Shown here: one piece after another, positions 35,102-45,195 of the stretch
How positions within the stretch are numbered: position 1 is the first letter of the stretch
How the letters are laid out: every line of letters begins with the position of its first letter
Source: an uncultured Clostridia bacterium
Lineage (GTDB): Bacteria; Bacillota; Clostridia; TANB77; CAG-508
Direction: 5' to 3'
Assembly (NCBI GenBank): GCA_934167835.1
Contig: CAKPLZ010000006.1
Coordinates: 38,316-102,315, forward strand
DNA length: 64,000 nucleotides
Position numbers and translations under genes: made by a program
Notes under the pieces: generated by a model
What the model saw: the letters and a program-made list of their open reading frames with translations, nothing else
Database searches by the model: none
Told to the model about the DNA's origin: nothing

Positions 35102-36703
35102 CTATTTCAAACTATCTACAACCATCACAAACTTAACTTCTCCACTATTTCCTTCACTTATCATTCCAAAGTTGTTATACTCATTGCTCAAATCGTTTAG
35201 TTTTTCAACTCTTTTTGAAATGTTCTTTACATCTCCATTTATTAAGTTACATACTTTTTGTATTCCTTCTGTATCGAATTTTGTTGCTCCTTCAGCTAAA
35301 CTTTGTGTTCCGTTTTTTAGGGTTTGTAGTGAGCTTGGTAGTTCTTTAGTTGAGTTTGTAAGTTTTGCTAGGTTTTCTTCTAGGGCTTTTGTTCCTGCTG
35401 ATATTTTTTGTAGTCCTTTTTCTAGGGCTGTAATTTGTGCTTGTGATGTTTCTGTTGGTGTTATTTTGGCTATTACTGCTTCGTTTGTTTTTTCTTGTTT
35501 TGTTAGTGCTGTAATTCTTGCGTTTAACCCATTTGCTCTTGTTGTTAACTCATCTATTGTTGTTTGTATTGCTGTTTTATCTGCTTCGTCTGTTAATTTT
35601 GCTTTTAATACTGTTAAGTTTGTTATTTGTGTTTTTAGCTCTCCTGCTTCTGCTGTAAGCTGTGTTATTTCGCTATTTAATACTTGGTTATTTGATTGTA
35701 ACATTCCTATTGATGTTGTAATTAAGTCTGTAAGTTTTTGTTTTAATGCACCTATTCCTACAACTAAGCCTTCTTCACCATTTACTCCTGTATTTAATTC
35801 TTGTGCGCCATTATATAATGCTACTGCACTTTGTGGTAGTGCTCCAAGTTTTGAACTTAGAAGTCCAACTCCTTCATTAACTTTATTTGCTCCATCTACT
35901 ATTTGCTTACTTGATTCTTTTAGTGTGTCTGCTTTTGCATATACTGTATCTAATTTATCAAATATTTCTAAGTCACTTAAGTCTACCATTTTTGCTGTTA
36001 CATAAGTAATTATGCTGTTTTGTTCAAAGTCTGTTGTGTCTAAAGTTATTTCAATGCTTGTTGGTATATCTATTTCTTTTTTAGATAAATTTAAACTTTC
36101 TTGTAATCCAGGAAGTGCCATTCCTACTAATGCTGTTTTTGAGCCATCATCTACTAATTTTCCGTTTGTAATTGAGATGTTTTTGTTATTTGTATTATCA
36201 AATACTGTTCCTGCAACTACTACAAATGGAATGTACATTGTTGTTTTTCTTCCATTTACTGTTATTTCTCTTGCCTCTTTGTTTGTGTATTCTATTGTTA
36301 TTTTAACATTACCTGATTTGCCTACTATATCTTTTGCTGAAATTTCTTCTCCATTTAATTCATATTTTATGTTGCAAGTAACAGGTAATTCTTGTGTGCT
36401 TTCACCTTGATAATAAATGTCGTTTCCATTTGCTTGCCATACAAGCTTGTTATCTTGTTTTTCAAATGTTTCATCTCCATTTGTATTTTCAATGTTGATT
36501 AAGTTTGATAAGTCTTCTATTATTTGTTCATTATCACTGTTTTCTATATGTGTTGTTACTATTGTTTTATATGCGTTTCCTTCATTATCTAGTTTTGAAT
36601 ATACAGTTTCTGATTTTGTATATGCAAATACTGGTGCTGATGTTGTTGCTATAATGGAACATAAGGCTGTTCCTGCAATTATTTTTGAAATTTTATCTTT
36701 CAT
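35102..36703 (-). CDS. Secreted coiled-coil partner of the MMPL exporter
   Basis: 533 residues. Signal peptide (KIIAGTALCSIIATTSAPVFA), a beta-rich N-terminal domain (SKDIVG-like KSGNVKITIEYTNKEAREITVNGRK), then repeated hydrophilic helices with a Gly/Ala-rich heptad pattern (LTAEAGELKTQITNL, ITALTKQEKTNEAVIA). Such proteins accompany YdgH/MMPL exporters in Firmicutes and probably bind the extracytoplasmic face. It follows the MMPL gene in the same operon with 12 bases between. No C-terminal membrane anchor seen. Confidence 0.65.
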   Translation of the reverse strand: MKDKISKIIAGTALCSIIATTSAPVFAYTKSETVYSKLDNEGNAYKTIVTTHIENSDNEQIIEDLSNLINIENTNGDETFEKQDNKLVWQANGNDIYYQGESTQELPVTCNIKYELNGEEISAKDIVGKSGNVKITIEYTNKEAREITVNGRKTTMYIPFVVVAGTVFDNTNNKNISITNGKLVDDGSKTALVGMALPGLQESLNLSKKEIDIPTSIEITLDTTDFEQNSIITYVTAKMVDLSDLEIFDKLDTVYAKADTLKESSKQIVDGANKVNEGVGLLSSKLGALPQSAVALYNGAQELNTGVNGEEGLVVGIGALKQKLTDLITTSIGMLQSNNQVLNSEITQLTAEAGELKTQITNLTVLKAKLTDEADKTAIQTTIDELTTRANGLNARITALTKQEKTNEAVIAKITPTETSQAQITALEKGLQKISAGTKALEENLAKLTNSTKELPSSLQTLKNGTQSLAEGATKFDTEGIQKVCNLINGDVKNISKRVEKLNDLSNEYNNFGMISEGNSGEVKFVMVVDSLK

Positions 36704-36715
36704 AATTCATTCCTC

Positions 36716-38779
36716 CTAATTTTTAACTTCTTTCATTCCCATTGTTGTTTTACAAATTATTTTATCAAACATCATTAGGAATGCTGGTAATACTGTTATT
36801 ACAACTACCATACTAATTAATGCGCCTCTAGACATTAATGTACATAGTGAACCAATCATTTCAATTTTTGAGTAAATGCCTACTCCAAATGTTGCTCCGA
36901 AGAAGCATAAACCACTTGTTACTATTGAACTTATTGATGTTCCTAATGCTTCATCTATTGCTGATTTCTTGTCTTTTCCTTCTTTTCTAAGTGTTATATA
37001 TTTTGTTGTTATTAATATTGCATAATCTATTGTTGCTCCAAGTTGTATTGTTCCTATTACAATTGATGCTACGAATGGTAAACTTGTATGTGTGTATGCT
37101 GGTATTCCCATGTTTATAAATATTGCAAATTCAATTATTGTAATTAATATTACTGGTAATGATATTGATTTTAATACAAATATCATTATGATAAATATAA
37201 TTGCTATTGAAACTGTATTTACACTATTGAAATCGTGGTTTGCAATTTCAACTAAGTCTTTCATTAAAGGTCCTTCACCAGCTAAGATTGCATCTTTATC
37301 GTATTCCTTTATGATGTCATTTACTTTTGTTATTTGCTCATTTAGCTCATCTGTTGCCATTTCATAATTTGAGTTAATTAATATTAATTGATATTTATCA
37401 TTTTCAAAAACTGATTTAATATCATCTGAAAGCATTTCTTCTGGCAAACTAGATAGTTTTGCATAGCTTAATGTCCATTCTATTCCATCTACATTTTCAA
37501 TTTCCTCTAGCATTTCTTTTACTTCGTGTGTTGGAACATTTTTATCTACTAACACTATTTCAGTTGATACCATGTTGAATTTTTCTTTTAGCTCTGTGTT
37601 TGCCTCAATGCTTGGTAATGTTTTTGGTAATGATTTATCTAGGTTATAGTAAACTTCTGTATGCGTGTATCCCCATACTGCAAATGGTAGAACAATTACA
37701 AACACTGCAATTATTGCCCAGCGATGTTTGATATTGAAATCTTTTAAGTGTTTGAATTTTGGCATTATTTCTTTGTGTTTAGTTTTTTCTATTGCTTTAT
37801 CAAATGTAAGTATTAATGCTGGTAGAACTGTTACTACACAAATTAGTCCAAATAGAACACCTTTTGCCATAACTAAGCCTATATCTTTTCCTAGTGTTAA
37901 GTTCATACTACATAATGCTAAGAAGCCTGCAATTGTTGTAAGTGAACTTCCTATTACAGATACGAATGTTTTTGAAATAGCTTGTGCCATTGCTTCTTCT
38001 TTATCTTGTGTCTTTTCTTTTTCAGCTATATAGCTGTGATATAGGAATATTGCAAAGTCCATTGTTACACCTAATTGTAATACTGCACTTATGGCTTTTG
38101 TTATGTATGATATTTCTCCAAGGAAGATGTTTGTTCCCATGTTGTATAGAATTGCCATTCCTATGTTTAGTAGTAAAAATACTGGTGCTACATAAGAATC
38201 AAGTGCTAATTGTAGAATTACAAAGCATAAAACTACTGCAATTGCTACATAAATTGCAACTTCTAAATTAGATAAGTCTCTTGTATCTAATACTGTTGCT
38301 GACATTCCACTTATTTTACATTGTTTATCTGTCATACCTCTTAAAGTTTCAATTGTTTCTAGTGTTTTATCTGATGATATTCCTTCTTTAAATGTTACTA
38401 GAAGTGCTGTTGTTCCATCTTTATATACCTTGTCTTTGATATCATCTGGTATCATTTCTACTGGAATGTTTGTGCCTAAAATATCTGAAGCACCAACTAC
38501 TTTTTCTACATTATCGTTATTTCTAAATTTCTCCTCTAATTTTTTAATATCTTTTGTTTTCATATTATCTAATAGCACTATTGAATATGACCCCATGTTA
38601 AAATTGTTTTGCAATATATTTTGTCCTTGCATTGTTTCAATGTCTTCTGGAAGATATACTAAAATATCGTAGTTTACTCTAGTTGCTTTCATTCCAAGAA
38701 ATGATGGGATTAGTAATAATATTGCTATTATTAAGATTAATGTTTTGTTTTTACATATTTTTCTTGCAAAGTCTAACAT
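36716..38779 (-). CDS. MMPL/RND-family transporter
   Basis: 687 residues from the ATG at 38779, which follows GGAGAG by about 7 bases. Two matching halves, each with a membrane span, a large extracytoplasmic domain and a five-helix bundle (VAIYVAIAVVLCFVILQLALD; VSIAIIFIIMIFVLKSISLPV). Conserved GVTMDFAIFLYHSY and GATIDYAILITTKY carry the proton-relay Asp residues. Probably exports a lipid or amphipathic compound. Divergent tetR gene and operators indicate ligand-controlled expression. Confidence 0.9.
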   Translation of the reverse strand: MLDFARKICKNKTLILIIAILLLIPSFLGMKATRVNYDILVYLPEDIETMQGQNILQNNFNMGSYSIVLLDNMKTKDIKKLEEKFRNNDNVEKVVGASDILGTNIPVEMIPDDIKDKVYKDGTTALLVTFKEGISSDKTLETIETLRGMTDKQCKISGMSATVLDTRDLSNLEVAIYVAIAVVLCFVILQLALDSYVAPVFLLLNIGMAILYNMGTNIFLGEISYITKAISAVLQLGVTMDFAIFLYHSYIAEKEKTQDKEEAMAQAISKTFVSVIGSSLTTIAGFLALCSMNLTLGKDIGLVMAKGVLFGLICVVTVLPALILTFDKAIEKTKHKEIMPKFKHLKDFNIKHRWAIIAVFVIVLPFAVWGYTHTEVYYNLDKSLPKTLPSIEANTELKEKFNMVSTEIVLVDKNVPTHEVKEMLEEIENVDGIEWTLSYAKLSSLPEEMLSDDIKSVFENDKYQLILINSNYEMATDELNEQITKVNDIIKEYDKDAILAGEGPLMKDLVEIANHDFNSVNTVSIAIIFIIMIFVLKSISLPVILITIIEFAIFINMGIPAYTHTSLPFVASIVIGTIQLGATIDYAILITTKYITLRKEGKDKKSAIDEALGTSISSIVTSGLCFFGATFGVGIYSKIEMIGSLCTLMSRGALISMVVVITVLPAFLMMFDKIICKTTMGMKEVKN

Positions 38780-38801
38780 TTTTTTCTCTCCTTTCATTTA
38801 T

Positions 38802-38850
38802 GACTAACGGTCACTTTCTATATATTACCACTTTTATGACCGTTGGTCAA
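38802..38850 (-). promoter_or_regulatory. MMPL operon promoter with TetR operators
   Basis: TTGACC (38845-38850), 17 bp, TAATAT (38822-38827) on the minus strand. GACTAACGGTC (38802-38812) and GACCGTTGGTC (38838-38848) form an inverted pair 36 bp apart with one mismatch, one on the -35 and one downstream of the -10, so a bound regulator would block the promoter. Confidence 0.8.
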
Positions 38851-38888
38851 TAGTTTTGTCTAAAAAATTTAATTTTCTTTTAAATATA

Positions 38889-38917
38889 TTGACTAAGTGT
38901 CATTTTTATGCAATAAT
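38889..38917 (+). promoter_or_regulatory. tetR-type regulator promoter
   Basis: TTGACT (38889-38894), 17 bp, AATAAT (38912-38917). Transcription would begin near 38925, which excludes the upstream GTG and supports the ATG at 38936. Confidence 0.7.
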
Positions 38918-38935
38918 GATATTGGGTGTTTTTTT

Positions 38936-39535
38936 ATGAGTATTAATAAAAATGATGAAAATAGTAAAGAAAATAGGCTTTTATCAAATGCTTTTAAACT
39001 TTTTACTGAGAAGGGTATTAAGGATACTTCTATTCAAGAAATTGTTGATAATGCTAATGTTGCTAAAGGTACTTTTTACTTATATTTTAAGGATAAATAT
39101 GAAATTAGGGATGTTTTGATTACTAAAAAATCAGAAAAGCTTTTTAGTGATGCTCTAGCTTCACTTAGAAAGAACTACATTTCAAACTTTTCCGACCAGA
39201 TTGTTTATGTTATTAATTATGTAATTGATGAACTTAATAAAAATCAAATTCTTTTAAAATTCATTTCTAAGAATTTGTCTTGGGGAGTTTACAATAAGAC
39301 TTTGTGGACTATTTATGAGACAAATGAGGAAAAAGGAGATACACTTTACGAATTGTTTATGAAAGGTGTTAAAGAAAATAACATTAAGCTTAAAAACCCT
39401 GAGGTTACTTTGTTTATGATTATTGAGCTTGTAAGTTCTACTTGCTTTAACTCAATTTTATATAAAGACCCACTTCCTATTGATGAGTTTAAACCATTTT
39501 TGTATGAGACTATTAGAAATATGATTAAGGCATAA
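38936..39535 (+). CDS. TetR-family regulator
   Basis: 199 residues. N-terminal TetR helix-turn-helix: LLSNAFKLFTEKGIKDTSIQEIVDNANVAKGTFYLYFKDKYEI. The C-terminal ligand domain is divergent. It is divergent from the MMPL operon and very probably represses it through the inverted repeats at 38802-38848. The Shine-Dalgarno (GGGTG) is weak, suggesting low expression. Confidence 0.9.
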   Translation: MSINKNDENSKENRLLSNAFKLFTEKGIKDTSIQEIVDNANVAKGTFYLYFKDKYEIRDVLITKKSEKLFSDALASLRKNYISNFSDQIVYVINYVIDELNKNQILLKFISKNLSWGVYNKTLWTIYETNEEKGDTLYELFMKGVKENNIKLKNPEVTLFMIIELVSSTCFNSILYKDPLPIDEFKPFLYETIRNMIKA

Positions 39536-39566
39536 AAAAATCCCCTTATTTTGGGGATTTTATTTT
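39534..39566. terminator. Bidirectional terminator
   Basis: AAAATCCCC TTATTTT GGGGATTTT between the converging regulator and SGNH genes. Confidence 0.85.
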
Positions 39567-40636
39567 TCATTGTTTTGGTTATTATTGTTTTTTTGAAAAT
39601 TATATTCTTCTTGTCTTTGATTCCATTTTTGATATTTTATATCCTCTCTGTGGTCTTCAATTTCAAAATTGCTTTTTATAAAGTTAGATAAGTATGTTCC
39701 AACCTTTTCAGCTCCTTTTAGATTTAAATGGTCTCCTCCGTCTTGAGTATCTGTTGCCCAATCTATATTGATATTTTCATCATAATTCAAATCTATAAAT
39801 TTAAGACCTCTTTCCTTTGCATATTCAGCTATAATTCTGCTTTTATCTTCTGACCAGAATCTTGGTTCTGGTACTTTTATTAATACTAGTTCAGAATTAT
39901 TGTCTTTGCAATATTTTTCAATTCTTTCCATTTTCTCTATTGTTTCTTTTGCCAGTATTGCTTCTGGATTTATTTCTTCAGCTCTTGGTTTGATTTTTTT
40001 ATTTTTATTTTGATCTATATCTTTACCATATTTTTTTACATTTTTGTTCATCAAAAATCCAAAAAAAGTATATTCATATTTATCTGCAAATTTTCTAAAA
40101 TCCACTTCATCTATTTTGTTCCATCTTGAATGATATCTAAGTACTGGAAAAATACACGTTAGCTTATCAAATCCAGATAATTCAAAATCATCGTCTTGAA
40201 TCATTTCTAATTTTGTTTTGCCAAGTTTCATTGAGTCTATTGCTCTTCTTATTGATAATTCATCATTTGATTGTAAATTGCTAAATGCTTCTCCAACCTC
40301 TAAAAAAACCGCTTGTGGCTTTTGATACTGAAATGCCTCTTTAATCCAATAATATGATGACCACATTTGTTGCCTTGGTGTTGATAATGAATACCCTGTT
40401 ACTCCTATATTATTATACATTTCCATTGGTGAAATCCCTGTATATACACAAGAATTCCCAACATAAAGAAAATCAACAGTGTCCCTTTCTTGTTTATAGA
40501 ATTCAATTATTGTATATGATTGAAACCATTCTTTATATGTTCCTGTTGGATTAAACAATATTCCAAAAAAGTGCATTAGTAAAATAAAGATTACTATAAA
40601 TGCTATGATTTTAATATAATTTGTTATTTTATTCAT
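39560..40636 (-). CDS. DltD-like SGNH-type membrane protein
   Basis: 358 residues. One N-terminal membrane span (IKIIAFIVIFILLMHFFGIL), then an extracellular SGNH-like domain: DFLYVGNSCVYTGISP (nucleophile Ser in GNS), AVFLEVGEAFS, and TQDGGDHLNLKGAEKVGTYL with the D-x-x-H near the end. With an MBOAT protein, a carrier protein and an adenylation enzyme in the same operon this is the DltD position. The C-terminus is unusually Asn-rich (FQKNNNNQNNEK). Confidence 0.8.
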   Translation of the reverse strand: MNKITNYIKIIAFIVIFILLMHFFGILFNPTGTYKEWFQSYTIIEFYKQERDTVDFLYVGNSCVYTGISPMEMYNNIGVTGYSLSTPRQQMWSSYYWIKEAFQYQKPQAVFLEVGEAFSNLQSNDELSIRRAIDSMKLGKTKLEMIQDDDFELSGFDKLTCIFPVLRYHSRWNKIDEVDFRKFADKYEYTFFGFLMNKNVKKYGKDIDQNKNKKIKPRAEEINPEAILAKETIEKMERIEKYCKDNNSELVLIKVPEPRFWSEDKSRIIAEYAKERGLKFIDLNYDENINIDWATDTQDGGDHLNLKGAEKVGTYLSNFIKSNFEIEDHREDIKYQKWNQRQEEYNFQKNNNNQNNEK

Positions 40637-40657
40637 AATTTTATCCTCTTACATAAA

Positions 40658-42253
40658 TTAAAATTGCCCATATATGAAGCTTTGAACATTATATCCTTGC
40701 CCATATATTCCAAATATGATAATTGAAAATATTAATCCATAATAAACAATCCATCTAAATATTAAATTTTGTTCCCTTAGCCATTTTCTCACACTTTGTT
40801 TCTTTTCTTGTGATAAGCTTACAATTAATAATATTACCATAGATATTATCAATATGGCTATATCACCTTTTTTCAAAACACCTAGTAAAAAAGCCTCCCC
40901 ATTAAATATCATTTCTAAATTACGTTGATGAAATATTGATTTTACCATTTTAATTGCTACACTTAAATTTTCTGCTCTAAATATTGTCATCCCAATGCAT
41001 ACAAATCCACTTGTTTTGAGTACTTGCCAGAATCTATAACTCCATACTTTTGTATTTATTTTAAATATGTTAATTAATTTATTTCCAAAAGGTTCTAATA
41101 TCTTGCCTAACATCATTATTGAATAATAATATAATCCATAAATAATATATTTTACCCCTGAACCATGCCATATTCCATTACATAGCCATACACATAATAG
41201 TGAAAACGCAACTGGAATAATTTTTGATAAGTATGATGTTTTAAATATTTTCTTTGAAATATCCGTTATTTTCATTGATAATTTTGAAAGCGATACTGGA
41301 TAAAACACATAATCTTTAAGCCATGTTCCAAGCGTAATATTCCATCTTCTCCAAAATTCATCAATAGACTTTGAGAAAAATGGTCTTTCAAAATTTTCAT
41401 CTAGATGTATTCCAAATATTTCTGAAACACCTCTTACAATATCAATACCACCTGAAAATTCAGCATAAATTTGAATTGTATATGATATTATTCCTAAAAT
41501 GATAATTATTCCTGAATATTCACTGTAGTTTCCAAATACTTGATTTGCATACATTCCTATTCTATCTGCGATTACCATTTTTTTAAAGTATCCCCAAAGC
41601 ATTAATATTCCGCCATTTGTAAGTTGATTATATGTAATACTATGTGGTTCATAAAGTTGATTTGCTAATTTATCATATCTACCTATTGGACCTTCTACCA
41701 TTTGCGGAAAAAATGATAGAAACAACGCTACTCTACCTATATTTTTATCCGCTTGTATTTTTCCCCTATAAACATCTACCATATAACTAATTGCCTGCAA
41801 AGTATAATATGATATTCCAAGTGGTAATATAAATTTGGCTATTGGCATTTGTACTGGTATTTTTAAAATTGAAAATAGTGAGTTAATATTTTCTCCTATA
41901 ACTCCTGAATATTTTAATATAGTTAATATTGCTATATTCAATATAATTCCTAGTGCTAGTATCAATTTTTGTTTCGATTTTGATTTCTTTTTCAATATTT
42001 TTTTCTGTTCTTTATCCTCTATATTTTTTAATGCACTTTTAGTTTCCTCATTTATTTTGCTTAAACTTAGTGCTACAAAATAGATTGAAAGAGTTGTTAT
42101 TATTAAAAATGCTGTTAAATATGTACTATTCAAAAAATAGAATAAATAGCTTGCAATTAGTAAAACTGTCCATTTTTTGTGCCCGGGCATTATTTTATAA
42201 AGTAATAATTCAATTGCAATAAAGACTAAAAATTCAAGTGATGTTATTACCAT
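40658..42253 (-). CDS. MBOAT O-acyltransferase (DltB-like)
   Basis: 531 residues, multi-spanning. Conserved MBOAT features: LGISYYTLQAISYMVDVYRG, FFPQMVEGPIGRYDKL, DEFWRRWNITLGTWLKDYVFYP, and the catalytic His in WLCNGIWHGSGVKYIIYG. Transfers an acyl or D-alanyl group from a carrier across the membrane. Length is larger than typical DltB (about 400), because of an extended charged region (KSALKNIEDKEQKKILKKKS) and C-terminal helices, so alginate-type acetyltransferases are an alternative comparison. Confidence 0.88.
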   Translation of the reverse strand: MVITSLEFLVFIAIELLLYKIMPGHKKWTVLLIASYLFYFLNSTYLTAFLIITTLSIYFVALSLSKINEETKSALKNIEDKEQKKILKKKSKSKQKLILALGIILNIAILTILKYSGVIGENINSLFSILKIPVQMPIAKFILPLGISYYTLQAISYMVDVYRGKIQADKNIGRVALFLSFFPQMVEGPIGRYDKLANQLYEPHSITYNQLTNGGILMLWGYFKKMVIADRIGMYANQVFGNYSEYSGIIIILGIISYTIQIYAEFSGGIDIVRGVSEIFGIHLDENFERPFFSKSIDEFWRRWNITLGTWLKDYVFYPVSLSKLSMKITDISKKIFKTSYLSKIIPVAFSLLCVWLCNGIWHGSGVKYIIYGLYYYSIMMLGKILEPFGNKLINIFKINTKVWSYRFWQVLKTSGFVCIGMTIFRAENLSVAIKMVKSIFHQRNLEMIFNGEAFLLGVLKKGDIAILIISMVILLIVSLSQEKKQSVRKWLREQNLIFRWIVYYGLIFSIIIFGIYGQGYNVQSFIYGQF

Positions 42254-42269
42254 TTTTTATTCCTTTCTA

Positions 42270-42497
42270 TTACTCCTCTTGTAATCTTTCTACTAATTCA
42301 TGAATTGTGCTTACTGATTTAAAATTATCTGGTATTAAATCTGCTGGTGTAATTTCTATATCAAATTCTTCATTTAATCTTGCTACTAAATTAACTATAT
42401 CAAATGAATCAAGTACTTCATCTTCAATAAGATTTTCCTCTGTTTCAAAATCAACTCCTGGTTTTACAAATTCTAAAATTTTTAATATTTCTTCCAT
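42270..42497 (-). CDS. Acyl/aminoacyl carrier protein 1
   Basis: 75 residues, acidic four-helix carrier. The phosphopantetheine Ser is in EDEVLDSFDIVNLVARLNEEFDIEI. Adjacent genes (adenylation enzyme upstream, MBOAT downstream) make it the DltC-like carrier. Confidence 0.9.
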   Translation of the reverse strand: MEEILKILEFVKPGVDFETEENLIEDEVLDSFDIVNLVARLNEEFDIEITPADLIPDNFKSVSTIHELVERLQEE

Positions 42498-42509
42498 TTT
42501 TTCTCTCCT

Positions 42510-44021
42510 TTATATATTTTCTTTTAATTTTTTTCTATCAATTTTTCCATTGCTATTGTATGGCATTTTATCTAGTTTTATATACTTGTTTGGTTTCATA
42601 TATGGTAGTAGTTTTTTAGCTGCTTCTTGTATTAATTTTTCTTCCTCAATTGTTCCTTGGTATGCTAGAACTATAGAGTCTTTTTTTTCATCATATATTG
42701 CTGCACATAGTATTATGCCTTCAATCCCATATATGTTTTTTTCTATTTCCCCAAGTTCTATTCTATATCCTAGATGCTTAATTTGATAGTCCTTTCTTGA
42801 TAGATATATTAATTCGCCTTTTTCATTATATTGCCCTATATCTCCTGTTCTGTAGACAATTTCAGGATATTTACTATTTAGTGGATTTTGGATAAAGCTT
42901 TGTTTTGTTTTTTCTGGATTTCCATAATATCCGTCAGCCAAAAATGAACCTCTTACTAAAATTTCTCCTTGTTCATTTAACTTTGCTTCATTTCCAGAAT
43001 CAGTTATTAAAATTACATTACAATTATCACAATGTTTTCCTATTGGTAGAGTTTCATTATTTTCAAAGTCTCTATCCACTATATAATATGTGCAAATATC
43101 GGTTGTTTCCGTTGGTCCATAAAGATTTGCATACATGCAGTTTGGTAATGCTTTTCTCCACATGTTTAATTGTTTTACTGGCATTACTTCACCAGCAAAC
43201 ATAACTTTTTTCAAATCTGGCAATTCAATATTTTCAAGTGCTCCAAGGTTCGCAAAAATGCATAATGCTGATGGGACCCAATATATAGTATTAATCTTCT
43301 TTTCATTTAAAAATTCGATTAATTTTACTGGGAATGAAAAATACATTTTAGGTATTATATATAATGTGGCTCCTGTAAAAATTGTTGAAAATACATCTGA
43401 TATTGACATACTAAAATAAAATGGAGTTTGACTGCCAAATATTGTGTGTTTGTCTATATTGAAGCAATTTATTAGCCACTGTGTATAACAAATTACAGCT
43501 CTATGGCTTACAACTGTACCTTTAGGAATTCCTGTTGAGCCAGATGTAAATAACACGTAAGCTGGATCTGTATCAATTTGTTCTTCACGTATATCTTGCA
43601 GAGCTTTTTCATCTATGCTATCTTCTACCAATTTTTCATATAGCAATATATTATATTTTTGCTCTAGTCCTATTTTTTCTAGTTTAGAAGCATTTTTTGA
43701 ATCTGTAATTATTGTTTTACACTCTAGAATATCTAAAATATTTTCAAATCTTTCCTTTGGAGTTTTTACGTCTGCTATTGTATAAAAATTTCCACTGTAA
43801 AGTACACCCATCATAGTCTCTAGGCACCTGATTGTTTTGTCTATAAATATAACTACAGGAGCTTTTCTACTATGAGTTTTTTGAGCAATACTTGACCCAA
43901 TTTTTTTTGCATTTATGAGAAAATTATGATATGTAATATTACCATCTAATTCTCCAAAAATTATTTTTTCTCTATATTTATTTTCAGAATTTTCTAATCC
44001 CTCTAGTATGTTTTTAAACAT
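42510..44021 (-). CDS. AMP-forming amino-acid ligase 1 (DltA-like)
   Basis: 503 residues. Adenylation motifs: A3 YVLFTSGSTGIPKGTVVSH, A5 ANLYGPTETTDICTYY, A7 YRTGDIGQYNEKGE, A8 KHLGYRIELGEIE and the catalytic Lys in NSNGKIDRKKL. Activates an amino acid (D-alanine in true DltA) and loads it on the carrier encoded next. It has its own promoter at 44047-44075 and heads an A-C-B-D operon rather than the standard dltABCD order. Confidence 0.9.
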   Translation of the reverse strand: MFKNILEGLENSENKYREKIIFGELDGNITYHNFLINAKKIGSSIAQKTHSRKAPVVIFIDKTIRCLETMMGVLYSGNFYTIADVKTPKERFENILDILECKTIITDSKNASKLEKIGLEQKYNILLYEKLVEDSIDEKALQDIREEQIDTDPAYVLFTSGSTGIPKGTVVSHRAVICYTQWLINCFNIDKHTIFGSQTPFYFSMSISDVFSTIFTGATLYIIPKMYFSFPVKLIEFLNEKKINTIYWVPSALCIFANLGALENIELPDLKKVMFAGEVMPVKQLNMWRKALPNCMYANLYGPTETTDICTYYIVDRDFENNETLPIGKHCDNCNVILITDSGNEAKLNEQGEILVRGSFLADGYYGNPEKTKQSFIQNPLNSKYPEIVYRTGDIGQYNEKGELIYLSRKDYQIKHLGYRIELGEIEKNIYGIEGIILCAAIYDEKKDSIVLAYQGTIEEEKLIQEAAKKLLPYMKPNKYIKLDKMPYNSNGKIDRKKLKENI

Positions 44022-44046
44022 AAAAATATCCCCCTATATTGGTGGT

Positions 44047-44075
44047 ATTTTATCACTTATTAGTTTAATTTTCAA
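44047..44075 (-). promoter_or_regulatory. Promoter of the dlt-like operon
   Basis: TTGAAA (44070-44075), 17 bp, TAAAAT (44047-44052) on the minus strand, just after the terminator of the preceding operon. Confidence 0.75.
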
Positions 44076-44086
44076 TATATATTTAT

Positions 44087-44118
44087 AAAAAATCCCCCAA
44101 TTTCTTGGGGGATTTTAC
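44087..44118 (-). terminator. Terminator ending the O-antigen-ligase operon
   Basis: AATCCCCCAA / TTGGGGGATT with a 4-base loop and a T tract on the minus strand, after carrier protein 2. Confidence 0.85.
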
Positions 44119-44119
44119 T

Positions 44120-44353
44120 TTATTGTTGCAGACTTTCTACAAGTTCTACTATTTTGTCTACATTTCTCCATGTTTCTGGTTTTACTTGTGTTGGCTGAAT
44201 TTCTATGTTAAATTCATCATTTAATGTTGATATTAATTCTATAAACGCAAGTGAATCTAAAATTTCATTTTGAAGTAAATCTACATCTAAGTTTTCTCTT
44301 AAATTTTCATATCCGCTTACTTCTTCTATTATGTTTATTATTTTATCTTTCAT
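44120..44353 (-). CDS. Acyl/aminoacyl carrier protein 2
   Basis: 77 residues. Same fold as carrier protein 1; phosphopantetheine Ser in QNEILDSLAFIELISTLNDEFNIEI. Last gene of the upstream operon, which also has its own adenylation enzyme (47435-48895), so the two carriers probably serve different ligases. Confidence 0.88.
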   Translation of the reverse strand: MKDKIINIIEEVSGYENLRENLDVDLLQNEILDSLAFIELISTLNDEFNIEIQPTQVKPETWRNVDKIVELVESLQQ

Positions 44354-44375
44354 TTTTCCATCTCTTTTCTAATTT

Positions 44376-45185
44376 TCATATTTTCAATGTTGCTAGGTAT
44401 AAAATAATATATTGCAATGGATATATTATATAAAATAAATATTGTCCACACTTGCTATTCTTACCCTTATAGCCATTATATAGTGCTATTAATACTATAC
44501 TTCCAAGTGTCGCATATTTGCACCCTGGTGTTTGTTTTATTGGTATTATTGATATATACAAAATCATAAATATGCTTATTAGGTAAATTATCTTTTCTAG
44601 TATTTTTCTTTTATAAGTTTTATATTCTTTTTTGTGCAATAATTTGCCTTCTTTGCTCATAAATAATTTTTCTATTATATAAAATCCTAATATTATAAAT
44701 GGTATTCTTAATTCATATTCGATATTAAGCTTTATGTATGCAAAAATTATTGCTATTAGTGTAGAGGTTTTAATAATCACATCTATAATTGAATTGTTGC
44801 TAATTTTTCTATTATCTAAAATTAAGATAATAATTATTGAAAAAGTATATGAAAATACTATATTTAATGTGTTACAAATATCTAAAACCCTAGTATAAAA
44901 TATTACTTCACACAAAAACTTTATAATAAATATTATCACTTGAGTTATTACTGCTAAGCAAAATAGCCTGAAAACATACCTTTTTAAGTCTTTTGTGTAA
45001 AAATATCCTTGTACTACTAAATAGGCAAATATCGGCATTGCAATTCTACCAATGCTTCTTAAGAGGTAATATGTATCATACTCTATTTTTCCAAATGTAA
45101 ACATTCCTATATGGTCTATTATCATTATTAGTAGTACTATCACTTTTAGGCAATTTGAAGTAATTCCTATTTTATTTTTATTCAT
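44376..45185 (-). CDS. TraX-family membrane protein
   Basis: 269 residues from the ATG at 45185. Multi-spanning: LKVIVLLIMIIDHIGMFTFG with the family DHIG motif, then RSIGRIAMPIFAYLVVQGYFYTKD, and later helices ending in IIYPLQYIILYLATLKI. TraX-like proteins are putative acyltransferases, often acetylating pilin or surface sugars. In this operon it may modify an envelope polymer. Confidence 0.85.
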   Translation of the reverse strand: MNKNKIGITSNCLKVIVLLIMIIDHIGMFTFGKIEYDTYYLLRSIGRIAMPIFAYLVVQGYFYTKDLKRYVFRLFCLAVITQVIIFIIKFLCEVIFYTRVLDICNTLNIVFSYTFSIIIILILDNRKISNNSIIDVIIKTSTLIAIIFAYIKLNIEYELRIPFIILGFYIIEKLFMSKEGKLLHKKEYKTYKRKILEKIIYLISIFMILYISIIPIKQTPGCKYATLGSIVLIALYNGYKGKNSKCGQYLFYIIYPLQYIILYLATLKI

Positions 45186-45195
45186 ATTTAAACCT